From: Ctena decussata
Lineage: Eukaryota; Mollusca; Bivalvia; Lucinida; Lucinidae
Direction of reading: 5' to 3'
DNA: 64,000 nucleotides
NCBI GenBank assembly: GCA_963989385.1
Contig: OZ022502.1
Coordinates: forward strand, 9,005,001 to 9,069,000
In this document: positions 43,285 through 55,467 of the stretch, in pieces
How positions within the stretch are numbered: the stretch's first letter is position 1
Layout: each line of letters starts with the position of its first letter
The notes under the pieces: model-generated
What the model saw: only the letters and a program-made list of their open reading frames with translations
The model's database searches: none
What the model was told of the DNA's origin: nothing
Translations under genes and position numbers: made by a program

Positions 43285-46200
43285 AAATGCTTGCCGAGTT
43301 TTCACAGTATATTAATGCCATGGGAAAGCCTTTATGGGAACTATGTGTGCGAAGACCGAATGTTAACGTTTATAGTGGAGCAAATATGTTGGGCTATCTT
43401 TCAAGGGGGTGGTCTACGGAGTGTAACATTTGTTTTTGTATATCAGAATGATCGCCTAGGTCTATAGTTATCAAATTCAGCGTTTACCACTTCGGCAAAC
43501 CTTGCATAACTCTGCTGTGGCCAGTTATTTACGTTACCCTGTTAGATTTTAAGTATCAAACCTATTTATTGAAGTCAATAAGAAATGTGTTTAAACAATA
43601 TAAATGTATCAAATATTAATATTTTCTGCAAGAATTATTAATATGCTATAAATAAGGCTGCTTAGAAAACAGCTCAGAGCTTCTGTGCTGTTATTTTCGT
43701 TACAATATATTATGTACCCCTCAAAAATTTAAAATGTAACTTAGGTTGTTGCATGAAAAAACAATTTGTGATAAAATAGCCCAAAATGCTTCCATTTTCT
43801 AATTGTCCCTTTAAATACCTTGTTAACAAAACAAATTTGAGACCTCTAGCTTCTATACATTGTCAAATATATACTGTTGAACATGATTATACATATTCCC
43901 TGTTGGTGGCTGCAAAGCCATTTTCTCACAATTGTTCGTACAAAAAATGGCTAATAAGTTATTTTAAACTGACAAATTGGCCCTTATGAAATAAGATCAT
44001 GTAATACATGACATAAAACAACAGTTCACATTTTCGTTTTGACCTTGCAATACATATTTTAACCAAGTAACGTACTTAACAGATTAAAATGTTTGATTAA
44101 AGCATAGATCATTCCCACCACAAATATATCTTTTTGAAATTCTGACTTTTAAACAGCACAGTTGTGATGACAATACATGTGGTTGTTATTTATTGTAAAA
44201 TAAGAGTTTCATTGCCTACTTAGGCACAAAACAGTGTTATTTACATGACTTGCAAAGCTGAGGCTCAAATGAAGCATTTGTGAATTAATCTGTACATGGA
44301 ATATATATATATTTTATTAATAGCCAAATGACATTTAAACAAAACCAAAAGTGTCAAACCAGCCAATCATAACCTACGGCTTTGTACTCAGGAAGGTAAC
44401 GTTAATAACCTTTATTTCTAAACAGCCCCTGAGATTAAATATTACTACAGCCAAATATGTGTAAGCTATATTATTTTAAGCTGAAATAAAAACATTTTAA
44501 AGGCACATTAGACCTTCTTTTAAGGCTACGCAATGTAACTCATTATTGACAGCTCCAAGGCAGAGCATCAGCTGTGGTGTACCGATGTTATCGTTTGTGT
44601 TGTGCTCTTATCTGTTATCCTCAAAAATCAGTTTATTTCATCAGCATATTTGCCATCATTATGCCATATATAGCTATATATAGAAAAGGACAGAAATGGG
44701 TGAATGACTAGTTAGGTTTAGTTAAGGCTAATTTTGTGATAATTTGCATGGAATGGCTGGATGTTTATTTGGCTAGTTTCGTCTGACTACTTGTCTTATA
44801 ACTTTATGCTGCTATTTTCAATTTAGTATTTAGAGTGGAGTGTTTCACAGAAAGAATCAATTCCTGATTGCTGCTCTTTACACTACTGTCTCTGTGTTAG
44901 CCTTTTCCTATAAAAAGCAATATATAAAACCAACGTTTAAGTTTGTATTGGCATAAAAGCATACATTTTCATCAAAGTAACGTATATAACAAGTTAAAAA
45001 GTACGAGTTATTTTATTCTACTGCAGCAAGTGTAATGTTCGGTGTGCTTGCCATGAAAAGTTCCGTCGTACCTCATCTTATTGAATATTATGTTTGGGAT
45101 AATCTAGGCTCATTCTGAGTCATTTTAAAAAAGGAAATAGCTGAAGCTGGTGCCAGGGGGTGAGGGGGGAGGGGGTTGGGGCATTGGCTTTGTTGCAAAA
45201 TTACATTGCTGGATACATACTCAGCTTAACCAAGGTTGCTAATTTTGTTTTCTCTGATGCATTCCTTGCTTCCAGAGAATCTTCCTTCAGAATTTTGTTA
45301 AGCTTTTATCATTCCTCCAGACTTTAAGGTGACTGGATATTATGTGAAATGAAATAATTATGACTATCTTGGCCTCAATGTCTAATGGGGGTAACTTTAT
45401 TACTTTGAAATCATCATCAAAATGACATTTAATTCGAGTCAGAGATAATTCATGAACTTCGGCTCCTTGGTTAGGTGGTCAAAAAGGTAACGTATATAAC
45501 AGCAAACAAGTTGTCAAGTATTTAACAGCAAACAAGTTGTCAAATTACCCTTTTACTGTTAAGAAGTTTTCATATTAATGGTAGAGTAACAAGGTGCAGA
45601 AGGTAACCGCCCTTAAGTATAATGCATATGTTGAAAGCGAACATTGAGGTGGCGAATGTTAACCTAACAGCAGTATCACCATACATCTCTGAAGGGATTT
45701 GTATATTTGATACAGTTGTATTAAATAAATATAGTCCCATAGAAAGGGCTAAGACAGAGACATAATTACCAACAATTTTTTTTCTATATAATGCATAGTT
45801 TGCATTAGTATTATGCCTGTTTTAGATGTTTTACTTAAAGGCGGTTATTGTCTGAACCCGGTCACCCGAGCATTAATATGAAACTTGTTCACAGTAAAAG
45901 GGTCCGTCCCAAGAACTGGGGAACTTTTAATGCTTCATCTTACTGCATCTCATCAAACAGATAATATCGTAAAGGATAATAATTCTTTTCTGACAAATCA
46001 TTTACATTTGAATGTTGTATACGTTACCTTTTAAATACCAAAACAAGAAGTCAAAGTAAGTGAATCATCATTGACACAATTAAAAGGTCATTTTGCTAAT
46101 GATTTTATGATAATAACTGTTACAATATGTCATAATCAGATTATCCATGCAAGATCTTGAAAGGAATCCATTAACCGAGTCTGCTATGTTCTTTCTCGTG

Positions 46201-48565
46201 AGGGTTCCTTGCTTCCACATGATCTTCTGGTATATTTTGGAAATAATACTGTATAATTTTGAATGGACACACCTGAAATTGTTATGCTTTCGTAGATGCT
46301 TCCTATTTAGTTCTGTGGATAATGTAACCTTCAAAAAATTGTCTACTCTTAAAGGAAATACTTTTCTCCTACAGTAGACAATTCTTTCCTTTTAGAGTTT
46401 ACTCCCATTAAGAAGAAGGGCTAAAGTAAAATTTGCAGAATTATTTCATGTAATAGTGTATCCAGGCAACTTAAACTCTTGGACTGATTATTTTAATTAA
46501 GAAAGAAAGATTTTCTGGAAACAAGGAATGGATCGGAAACAAAACAAAAGAAACAAAAAAATAAAACAAACAAAGCAACAACCTCGGTTTTATAAAGTTT
46601 ACGCCCAGGAATGCAATGTTGCAACACTTCCGATGCAACCTAGCACCAGCTTCAGCTAAATTCATTTTTTTTCTTTTCTTTTTTTCAAATCGACTCGGAA
46701 TGAGTCCAGATGATCCCAAATGACCAGATAATACTTAATTTCCATTTAAATGAAGTAAAACGAAGTGTTTCACGGTAGCCACAATTTACACTAGGTGCAG
46801 TGGAGAAAATAACTCTTACTTTTTAACCTGTTATGTACGTTACTTTAGTTAAAATATTTTCTGTAGTGCCAAAATAGTTGAACTGCAGTTAGATATATTG
46901 CTTTTATAGAAAACGGTCAAAACAGATTAACAATGTAAAGGGGCTCCAATCAGGAATTGATTCAATTAGTGCCATGATTCTCCCACAACACCAAACTGAA
47001 AATAGTAATGTAAAGTAATAAGACATGTGCTCAAAGGAATCTAACGGGTGGCCAAATAAACATCTAGCTCATTCCGTGCACATGACCACAAAGCTAGCCT
47101 TAATCAAACATACCCTGGAACATAAATTGTCTATTTTCACCAATTTTCTATTTGTTTCTATATACATCAGACTGACGGCCAATAAACAGACAAACCAAAT
47201 TTTTGAAGGCTACTGGTAAGTGGACAACACAAACTATAACATCAATAGACCAAAACGGATGCACCGCCGTGGAAATGTGACTGATAAAGTACATGTGGTG
47301 GGTTTAAACCAGTCGAACGTTCCGCTTTGAAAATATTTTAACTCAAACTAATAAGGCTTAGGCACATTTGGCTGTAGCAACAGTTAATCTCGTGGATTGT
47401 CTTAAAATAACGGTTACTCACGTTACCTTTCTGAATACAAAACTGTCTGTTATGATCAGTTATTTTGCTATAGTGGATGTTTTTAATATGTTTCGGATAT
47501 TAATGAAAAAATAATAGTGTTACATGTACAGGTTAATTCACGAAGGCTTATTTCAAATTGTAGGACAATCTCACCTTCGCATGTCATGTAAATAACACTT
47601 ATCTGTTTGCTGTCCGAGTAGCCGACTTCACCACGCAAAAAGTTAATTTAACGATAACTAGAACACATAGTTATCACAATTTGGCTGTTTAAAAGTCAGA
47701 ATTTCAAAACAGTGTTTTCCTGACCGGAATGATAGATGTTTTACACAAACATTAACAATCTGTTAAGTATGTTACTTTGGTTAAAATATGTGTTGTAAGG
47801 TCAAAAATAATTTTTAAACACTTGCTTTATATCATGTTTAATATGGTCTTATTGCAACAGACCCAATCCGTCAGTTTGAAATAGTTTTAAATAGCTTATT
47901 AGCTATTTTGTACGAATAATTGTGTGAAAATGACTTTTCAGCCTCCATTAGGGAATAGGTGTTACCACGTTCTACAGCACACGGTTGACAAAGTAAAAAA
48001 GCTAGAGGTCTCAAATTTGATTTGCTAGAAACATATTGAAAGTTGCTAGTTAGACAATTAGAAAAAAATCAACAGTTTGGGCTATTTTGTAACAGAGTTT
48101 TCGTAAAATGCAACGATTTAAGTTAGTATTTTAAATTTTCAAGAGGTACATTATATATTGTCACGAAAATAACAGCATTAAAGTTCACAATTGTTTCCGA
48201 AGTAGCTTAAATTATAGCAAATTAATCATTCCTTCAAAATATATGGACATTTGATACATTTATGATGTTTAAGCAGACTTCCTATTGACCTCAATAAATA
48301 TTTTTGATATTCATAATTTAATGGGGTAACGTAAATAACTGACCACTACAGAGTTATGCAAGGTTTGCCAAGGTGGCAAACACTGAATTTTCAAACTACA
48401 GACCAAGGCAATCATTTTGATATATGAAAACAAATGTTACACTCCGTAGACCACTATCTCCCTTTTCTAGGCCACTTACGCAATCATATTTGCTCCACTA
48501 TTAAGCCTAAACAGCAAGTTGTTGCCGTACACTTCTGGTAACAATTTATTTCTCGGCATACCCAG
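43285..48565. mobile_element. Large near-palindrome (~2.3-2.6 kb arms) with mirrored 14-bp motif
   Basis: Sequence from ~43285 inward matches the reverse complement from ~48565 inward, e.g. 'tatagtggagcaaatatg' (43371) with 'catatttgctccactatt' (48488), and 'attcctgattgctgctcttt' (44860) with 'ggggctccaatcaggaattg' (46939). Arms appear ~75-80% identical, with an extra ~300 bp in the right arm (about 46080-46385). The motif GTAACGTAnnTAAC occurs ten times in mirrored order at 43524, 44067, 44396, 44977, 45487, 46014, 46830, 47413, 47762 and 48326. No ORF above ~85 codons. Nature unknown: a foldback transposon or an old inverted duplication. Confidence 0.8.
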
Positions 48566-48825
48566 CAGGCACTCAATGTCGAAACTATAGCGTTGAATTA
48601 ATGTTTATTCAATACTGATTCAGCACTGAACGCCATAGGGAACCCCCTCCCTACATGCAGCCTAAGCCATCGTTGATATGCTCGATAGCAACAGAAACGC
48701 ACATTTAATTGTTCACCGACTTAACCGTCTTTTACATATATATTACATTGTCAGTTGTGCGTATTAGTCAAACACGCAGATAGATGGGATACATTTTTAT
48801 GGTACAAATAATGAGTGATTAGAGG

Positions 48826-49040
48826 ACCTCCACCGAGAAAGTTTTTGAATTCAGGACGTCTCTAGAAGCGGTTTTGATGCAGTTTGAGACCAATTTTGCT
48901 TGAGAAACTCAATTAATTCTATGAGTTTTTACCTCCAATGAAAGAACTTTTGAATTCAGGACGTCTCTAGAGGCGATTTTAATGCATTTTGAGACTAATT
49001 TTGCTTGTGAAACTCAATTTATTTTATGAGTATTTGCTGT
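48826..49040 (+). repeat. Tandem duplication, two ~105-bp units
   Basis: 'gaattcaggacgtctctaga' and 'ttttgagac-aattttgctt' recur ~105 bases apart with ~88% similarity by eye. Confidence 0.7.
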
Positions 49041-49139
49041 ATTTCAAATGCTTATCCCAGCTTTTAAAGACTGCCTCCACACGCCCCCGTGCACCCCCCC
49101 CCCCCCCCCCATCACCACCGAAATATCTTGTGCATTTGG

Positions 49140-49815
49140 ATCATTAATTTAGACACTAGAGAGATTCTGTGAGTCAGATTAACTATTTGATACAGCAAAT
49201 CGACCTATTATTGTAAATAGTGTGGCGATCCTTTGATTCAGATCAAGAGTTTTGGACAGTGTAGCAATCCGTAGATTCATATGAGCTTGTTTGGTGATCA
49301 TTCAAATCAATTCAGTTAGTTAAGACAGGCACATCAGACTGGCTATTTCGGAAAGTATGGCGATCCCATGCGTCAGATTAATAACGACCCTGTGAATAAG
49401 ATAAGTTTTTATAGATAGTGTAACGATTCTGTGAATAAGCTCAGCTATTTTAGACAGTTTAGCTATCCTGCGGGTCAGATTGTAAGTTCATTAGAAGTGT
49501 TGCTTTAGACATTTTAGCGATCCCTGAGACAGATTATTCATTTTAGACGGTGTAGCATTCCTGTAACTCAAATTAACTTAGTGGACAGTGAAGCGATCTT
49601 GCTGATAAAATATTAGGCAGTATTGCGATACAGTTGGAATAGTTATTAATTGATAGTGTGGCGATCCTGTGGGTCAGGTGAAACATTTTAGACAGTGTAG
49701 CTTTTTAGCGAATCAGACTAGCCATATAGGGGAGTGTAGCGATCCTGTGAGTCAAATTTGTTGATTGTGGAGTGTTAGTTATTTAGACAGTATAGCGATC
49801 ATTTCACTCATATAG
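49140..49815. repeat. Degenerate ~42-bp minisatellite, block 3 (longest)
   Basis: About fifteen imperfect units of 'agacagtgtagcgatcctgt' plus 'gagtcagattagttatttt', with drift in length. Same family as 40245 and 43009. Confidence 0.75.
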
Positions 49816-50022
49816 TAGAAGAATCCATATATCTCGACACACTGAGGAAAAGCAGAGCTGCTGCATCATATACAAAATTCGTTAATCTCCTAATAAAGCT
49901 GAACCCTCTTGAAAAAGGACTGGATGTGCCTGTAATTGTGATGTACAGTCAAAAGTCAAAAGTCTTTCTCCAAAATTTATGTTCAATTGACGTCAGTGTA
50001 TTTACAACTGTGCAAGAAATTT
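49816..50022 (+). other. Possible coding fragment of unknown origin
   Basis: A ~68-codon frame without an ATG near its start reads like protein (LDTLRKSRAAASYTKFVNLL, then LNPLEKGLDVPVIVMYSQ) and follows an AG that could be an acceptor. No clear donor, no recognised domain and no neighbouring exon. May be an exon relic. Confidence 0.25.
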
Positions 50023-52013
50023 AACAGTGAGGCTTGTATTCAAATATTCAAAATAATGTTTGCATGCTTAAAATTTAAAGAGTAACTACACTTCAGGAAC
50101 TGACTGAATCAGATCCCAAACCCTAAAAGATTTCTGCAATATAAACTGTGTTTTAGCTTGCCCTAAACCTACTCATAATCAATATACAACCGGTTGAACT
50201 TTTATATTGTTTTACAAATGCAGTTTTTTATTGACATCAATGGTGACGTCTTCCAAAGTTGGCCAAAAATACTGGTGATGCCTTTAACACCAAATTTCTT
50301 GAATTCCAATCAAAATTATTGGACGTTTCCAAAATTATTGTTTTTTTTTTTTTTTTCTAACTATTGAAAACTCATCTCATACAAAAGGCAGCCACAGCAA
50401 AATTCCCCACACACTTGCAAATGCGTGCAAGTGTATGGCAAATACAATTTGGGGGGAAGTTTTTTGACACTTTCTTGTGGGTATGATGATCGTCTGCAGT
50501 TACTTCAGTAATCTTCACCGCTATACCAATAACTGCTTAGAATCTTTAGTTCAACGTCACAGTATATTATCATAATGCATTTTCTATGGATTTTCTCGTC
50601 AAAAATCCACAAACATCATTTGAAATAAAATCTTTTCCATGATTAAATATCAAACGTTGACAAAGGACTTCTATGATTAAGGCTAGGATTTTCCCCATTA
50701 TACCAGCACGACAGGTCCGAATTTTCAAACGTATAAATTGTGCAGATTTTTCTTAGCAGAGCTTCCACAAATATGTAAACCATATGAAATCAGATCATTT
50801 GTGATTCAGACCCAAAGACACGGGGAGATAATCCAGTCTGACCCTACCTACCCTAAATTCAAGTTTTTCGCATACTCATTTTTTTGAGGTAATAAAATAT
50901 TGAAATGAGTCATTCATTCAATAATTTTTTGTCATTAATGCATGCTAAATACACGCATATCACAATACAAAGCAATGACTTTCATCTTGGTACGCCTGAC
51001 TGGCATTTAAACATGCAAAACCACAGTTATACTTCCGGTAAAAGCGGCCAAAAGAGAACCCTTCACTATAATTAAGATTAAGTACTTTTCACCCCGTGAC
51101 CCAGCATTTCCTTCATGCAGCAGGTACGCAATATATATGAGTGGGAAGCTGGGTCACGGGGGGGGGGGGAACGATACTCAGTAAGCCAAAGAAGAAGAAT
51201 GGTCAACAGAAGCACTGTGATCTTCAAGGATTATATTGTGAACCATGACCTTGAAATGAGGTCAAGGTCACATACACATAGTCAAAACTATCCAGTGTTG
51301 TCTGTTATGTAAGTAATGTAAGTCAAAAAGGGTGAAATGCATACAATAAATCATTATTTCAACGATCAGTTTGAGGATAATTTACAATTTATGTCAACAA
51401 TGACGTCAACGTCAACGTATTTTAACGTAGTTTACATAGACACAAACACTTGAAAATTTATTTGTCATGCAAGTTACATGTCATAGTCATAAATGCAAAG
51501 CAGAGGTCAATGATCCGAATAACTTTTAAATCGTGGGGAGAATTCATGCCTTAAGCATAGAAGTCCTTGTGCAGGCGCTGACCTAAATTCACTGCAATAT
51601 TCAGCGCTGAAATCGCTAAAATCCGTTTACAACGACAATCAGAATCAGTTTTGACGTCCTGCCGTGTGAAGTGGTAACCTATAGAGGGTAACTCTGCCGT
51701 TTTTTTCTAATTCTTTCTTTTCTTTTTCTTTCGGAGCAAATTGTTTTGTTTGTTTGTTTGTTGTTTTTTTTTTGAAGAGTAAATCACAGTTTGAAATGGC
51801 TTGTGGTCCAAGAAGTAAACAGAGGCACAAAAAGACTCCCTTTTTAAAATGGTGGAAATACATAGAGATCTATTTATGCACTTTACTTTTTGTTGGGTTG
51901 TTTCAGTTCAGTTACATTGTCTTTCACGTAAGCAAGGATATAGCCTTAAACTATAAGCTCCTGAATCTCACTTTTATCTCACACATTGCCGGTGTGCGTA
52001 CAAAGCACTCCTT
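50023..52013. other. Intergenic, one hairpin
   Basis: A poly-T run near 50340. An inverted repeat 'ccccgtgacccagc' / 'gctgggtcacgggg' at 51092-51105 and 51150-51163 encloses ~45 bp. No gene supported. Confidence 0.5.
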
Positions 52014-53065
52014 TTATCTCCGATTCTGAGAGAGAACCATGAATAAACCAATTGCTGACAATCCAAGAATTATTCCAGCATGTAGAACATTCGAGTTGCA
52101 GAACCTCTGCCAGTAGAATATCCGATTTAGACGTTTCAGATGCGAGTCTTTGGTTGACACGGTCAAGGCCGAGAGATAAACGGTGTACTGGTTGTGAAGA
52201 TCTTTTAACTCATCGAACGTCATTCCGTTACGATTCGGGTAGTCTTCCCAACAGTCTCGTAAATGTTTAATGCTTTGGACGCATTCTACCAGAGCTGGCT
52301 TTCTTGTTTTAAGATCAAGACATTTGCTTTCACAAATAAGGAATATGAAAAGTCTCATATCCCATCTTTCCATATATGCCCCTTTCATTTGCATATCAGA
52401 AAGCAACGGCTCATAGCGTTGTGGAATGTTTCCATTAAAAGCGTCAGATTCAATGGATCTAAAGGTGGTTGGGTACACTTTTAGGCGAATTACCTCTTTT
52501 TGTCACCCCTCTTAATCGAAGTCAGCTCTCGAAAGAATTGTAATTTGTCATTTTGCTCCTCTAGGAGCATTTTGTTACTTAAAAGCAGATCCCATTTTAC
52601 AAGATCTACGTCATTGAGAGAAAAGAGTAGGTCAAAAAGGTTGGTTTGCTTTATAAAAATGGCAGATAAAACAGCAAGTGTACCCTTCCACCTTAACCAA
52701 GGTATCATATATTTCAATGCTCAAGATAGCAAGAGAAAACAGAACTAATTCAGGTTCAATTTTCCATATTAAGCCATAAAACATATGTTGTGACCCCTCA
52801 TTGGAACCGTCGCACCGAGACGGTTCCAATGAGGGGTCACAACATATGTTTTCATTGAGAAATAAGAAAAAAATCCCATAATTATCCCTGCTACCCCCTG
52901 TTATCTGGAACACTGAATATACCTTAACCAAGGTATCATATATATATCGTAAGCATCCCATTTGGTGTTTGGAAATTTCTCGTTCCATTCTTCTCTAGCC
53001 GTATCTCGAAGAGCATCAATTGAAACATCTACGAATCTTCCCCAAGCCTTGTAATAGTTGGCCAT
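52014..53065 (-). CDS. Unrecognised tail-anchored membrane protein gene, 2 exons, one frameshift
   Basis: Exon 1 is 53065-52923, starting MANYYKAWGRFVDVSIDALR. Exon 2 is 52691-52014. They join in phase through a 231-base GT-AG intron. Exon 2 has a single-base shift at a run of five T on the + strand (52497-52501); one more base there would keep the frame open to the stop, giving ~273 residues. The product is rich in aromatic and charged residues, mostly helical by eye, and ends in a ~19-residue hydrophobic segment (HAGIILGLSAIGLFMVL) followed by SQNRR: a tail-anchor-like layout with a short basic tail. I do not recognise the family. The frameshift may be an assembly error, a true lesion, or mean a young pseudogene. 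Upstream is an RTE remnant; no promoter was identified. Confidence 0.55.
52692..52922 (-). mobile_element. Hairpin element acting as a candidate new intron
   Basis: A 208-bp insert (52713-52920) flanked by a 23-bp perfect direct repeat (52690-52712 and 52921-52943). It contains a hairpin with ~30-bp arms (acatatgttgtgacccctca and its complement) and is related to 2461-2600. On the minus strand each direct-repeat copy contains TTAAG|GT: the first supplies the donor GT, the second the acceptor AG. Splicing would restore the uninterrupted codons DIYMIPWLRWKG. Confidence 0.6.
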
Positions 53066-53255
53066 AACTATGCACGATCTGAAATTTACGACTGAAATTT
53101 ACAGAGCACGTTTTTTCTGTTATAAGTACTTTTTTTCTTTCTTTCTTTAATTGAAGCCTTAAGAGGAATGGACTACTATTTTAAAAACGGTGTAAGTTTT
53201 AATCTACTTAAATTAGTGTCGCAATTCTATATATTTTAAATATAATTAAATGTAA

Positions 53256-53325
<70 letters not shown>

Positions 53326-53330
53326 CACAC
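53256..53330. repeat. (ac)n microsatellite
   Basis: About 35 nearly pure ac units, one interruption (cgc) near the right end. Confidence 0.95.
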
Positions 53331-53559
53331 TCCGAATGTCTCATACTAGGCATTTTTTCTTGCAGATAATAATAACATACTATATCAAGGAACTACTTAC
53401 TGACGCGGAATAATACGGAGTAAAAGTAGGAAGTGTGACCAATGAGTCTGAAAGTGGCTATCCTTATAATGGTATCTATCGTTGACTAATTTGTTTGTTT
53501 GAGTATGAAAATGTGCTTGAGAATGTTCCACAAATGTTATTTGACACACAGTCCAACTA

Positions 53560-54520
53560 AAATGATTTAATTTTGTCAATAAATTCTGAAAAGTTAGAGC
53601 CTTTAGAAACAAAGAAAACACCAAAGAAACCATGTCCAGTATGGAAATGTGCAATATGTGCAACACTAGTCATGTCGAGTCTTAAGATGAATTGCAGCAC
53701 GGGAGAATGGTTCAGAACAACAGTTGGAGTAAGGCAAGGGTACATTTTCCCACCCGCCCTCCTTAACATTTTCCTTGCAAGGATCAAGTCTAATGCTCTG
53801 GAAATAAAACATGATGGAAAGGTCGGCACAGGCGGCAGACCTATTATCAATCTTCCAATTCCGGTGACACGGATGCTCTCGCCGATTAGGAGCTGAAAAT
53901 AGAAATCCCAGTGGAAAATCTCAGCAAAGCCTAAACAAGGTATAAAGTTGAGACAAGTGCTAGAAAGACCAAACTGATAACAAACAGTGCCAATGGCATC
54001 CAAACGGAGACAGAAGTTGAGAACAATGACATGTTTTAATATGCTGAAGTATTTTCCTTAGAAAAGAGTACCGTAGCCCTTACAATGATGGAGCTAGTTT
54101 GAGGAGATTATATATCTTTTGGATCATATTTGAAACTGGTGCGCCCGCTTGTCATATCCATCTGTCTGTATGCATGCGATACGTGGATCATGGCAGTGGA
54201 GCTAGAGAAATGATCGCGCGAATTTAAGATGAGATGCTGCCGAAGGTTATTGAACATCTCATAGCAGAACCACGTAACTAACGAGGATGTTCTTAGAAAG
54301 ATCCAAGCAGCCAATGCAAAACACGACGAAACCCTGACCATGGTAAGAAACAGAAACTGGGGTGGTCTGGCCGCATGTCAAGGTCGTCTTGCTTAGCCAA
54401 GACAATCCTACAGGGCACAGTGAAAGAAAAAAATCATAATATGCAAGCTGAAGAAGAAGTGGAAAAGACACGGTACAAAAGAGTGGAAAATGACTAAAAT
54501 GGTAAAATAAAAATAGAGGT
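53560..54520 (+). pseudogene. RTE-type LINE remnant (RT palm to C-terminus)
   Basis: Across several frames: WFRTTVGVRQGYIFPPALLN (the RT block normally VRQGCLLSP), then a degraded catalytic segment, AEKTKL-like SARKTKLITN, LYACDTW, MRCCRRLLNIS, NHVTNEDV and a final HDETLTMVRNRNWGGLAA. This order is that of RTE-clade ORF2. Stops and shifts are frequent; the aspartate pair is not preserved. It lies upstream of, and opposite in strand to, the 52-53 kb gene. Confidence 0.75.
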
Positions 54521-54971
54521 ACGGGACTGCATTAAATGCCCCTCTTTTGTTTGGTGCATCACTCGACGGGAAAACAGAAATGGGAGAGAAATGTCTTTTT
54601 TTTTCAAAAGCATGCCCGCCCCCCAACCCCTTCCAACTTTTTTTTCCAATTTTATGACTCAATTTATGCACATCAACCCACATTTTATCACCAGTCGTGA
54701 AGGCTGAATCGCTTTCTTTAATGATTTGTCTTTAGACGTTCATATCACTGGTAGGACCAAGAAGACTTTAACTCAAGCGCCGATGAAGTAATATAAAAAT
54801 TGGAAACAAAGACGCAAGCAAGAACGAAAAATATGAGTCTAGGATTTTTTGCGAATTTCGTATGACAACAAAGTCGTTTGAAATGCTGCAGACGCCCCCT
54901 AGCGCCGGCTAAAGTGGTAACGTTACTCGACTTTCAAAGTCCAATCTAGTCAAATTACAATAAAATAGCAT
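54521..54971. other. Intergenic, nothing recognised
   Basis: No repeat partner or coding signal noticed. Confidence 0.4.
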
Positions 54972-55187
54972 TAGGGTCAAGTCAGTAAATTCTGACAGCA
55001 GGTAAATTTGGACAGTGACATTGTTTGCTTTATATGTCAGGTGTTTGGAATTAAAACAAATTTAATTGGGCAAACAGTGAAATCCTGATGAGACGGCTCA
55101 TCATGAGCCATCTCATCTGGATTTTCACTGTTTGCAATGGTGTGTCCGAATTTACCTGCTGTCCGAAGTTACCGGACTCGACCCTAG
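54972..55187. mobile_element. Palindromic MITE, family B (copy 3)
   Basis: Ends tagggtcaagtc and gactcgacccta, TA at both sides, central hairpin gagacggct...agccatctc. A sister copy starts 64 bases further on. Confidence 0.85.
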
Positions 55188-55250
55188 AATGTGGAGCTGG
55201 AAATTACTCATTGATGCGAACCCTGGTCCCCAGAAGAAGACACCTGCAGT

Positions 55251-55467
55251 TAGGGTCAAGTCAGGTAATTTCGGACAGCGGGTAAATTCGGACATACCAT
55301 TGCAAACAGTGAAAATCCTGATGAGACGGCTCATAATGAGCCGTCTCATCAGGATTTTCACTTTTTGCCCAGTTAATTTTGTTTTAATTCCAAACAACTG
55401 ACATATAAAGGGAATAATATCACTGTCCGAATTTACCTGCTGTCCGAATTTACCTGACTTGACCCTA
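55251..55467. mobile_element. Palindromic MITE, family B (copy 4)
   Basis: Ends tagggtcaagtcaggtaa and its complement, with the same central hairpin (atgagacggctcat). Arms are better conserved than in the neighbouring copy, suggesting a later insertion. Confidence 0.85.

Noticed and set aside
52052..52484. Plus-strand open frames over the 52-kb gene
   Set aside because: They are antisense to a minus-strand frame with much better protein-like composition, splice phase and C-terminal anchor.
52632..52988. A 118-codon minus-strand frame reading through the hairpin insertion
   Set aside because: It is in a different frame from the exons on both sides and runs through the palindrome; the spliced model explains the codons better.
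53573..53896. An independent 107-codon gene
   Set aside because: Contains the RTE RT block VRQG and continues in other frames with RTE motifs; it is a fragment of a LINE.
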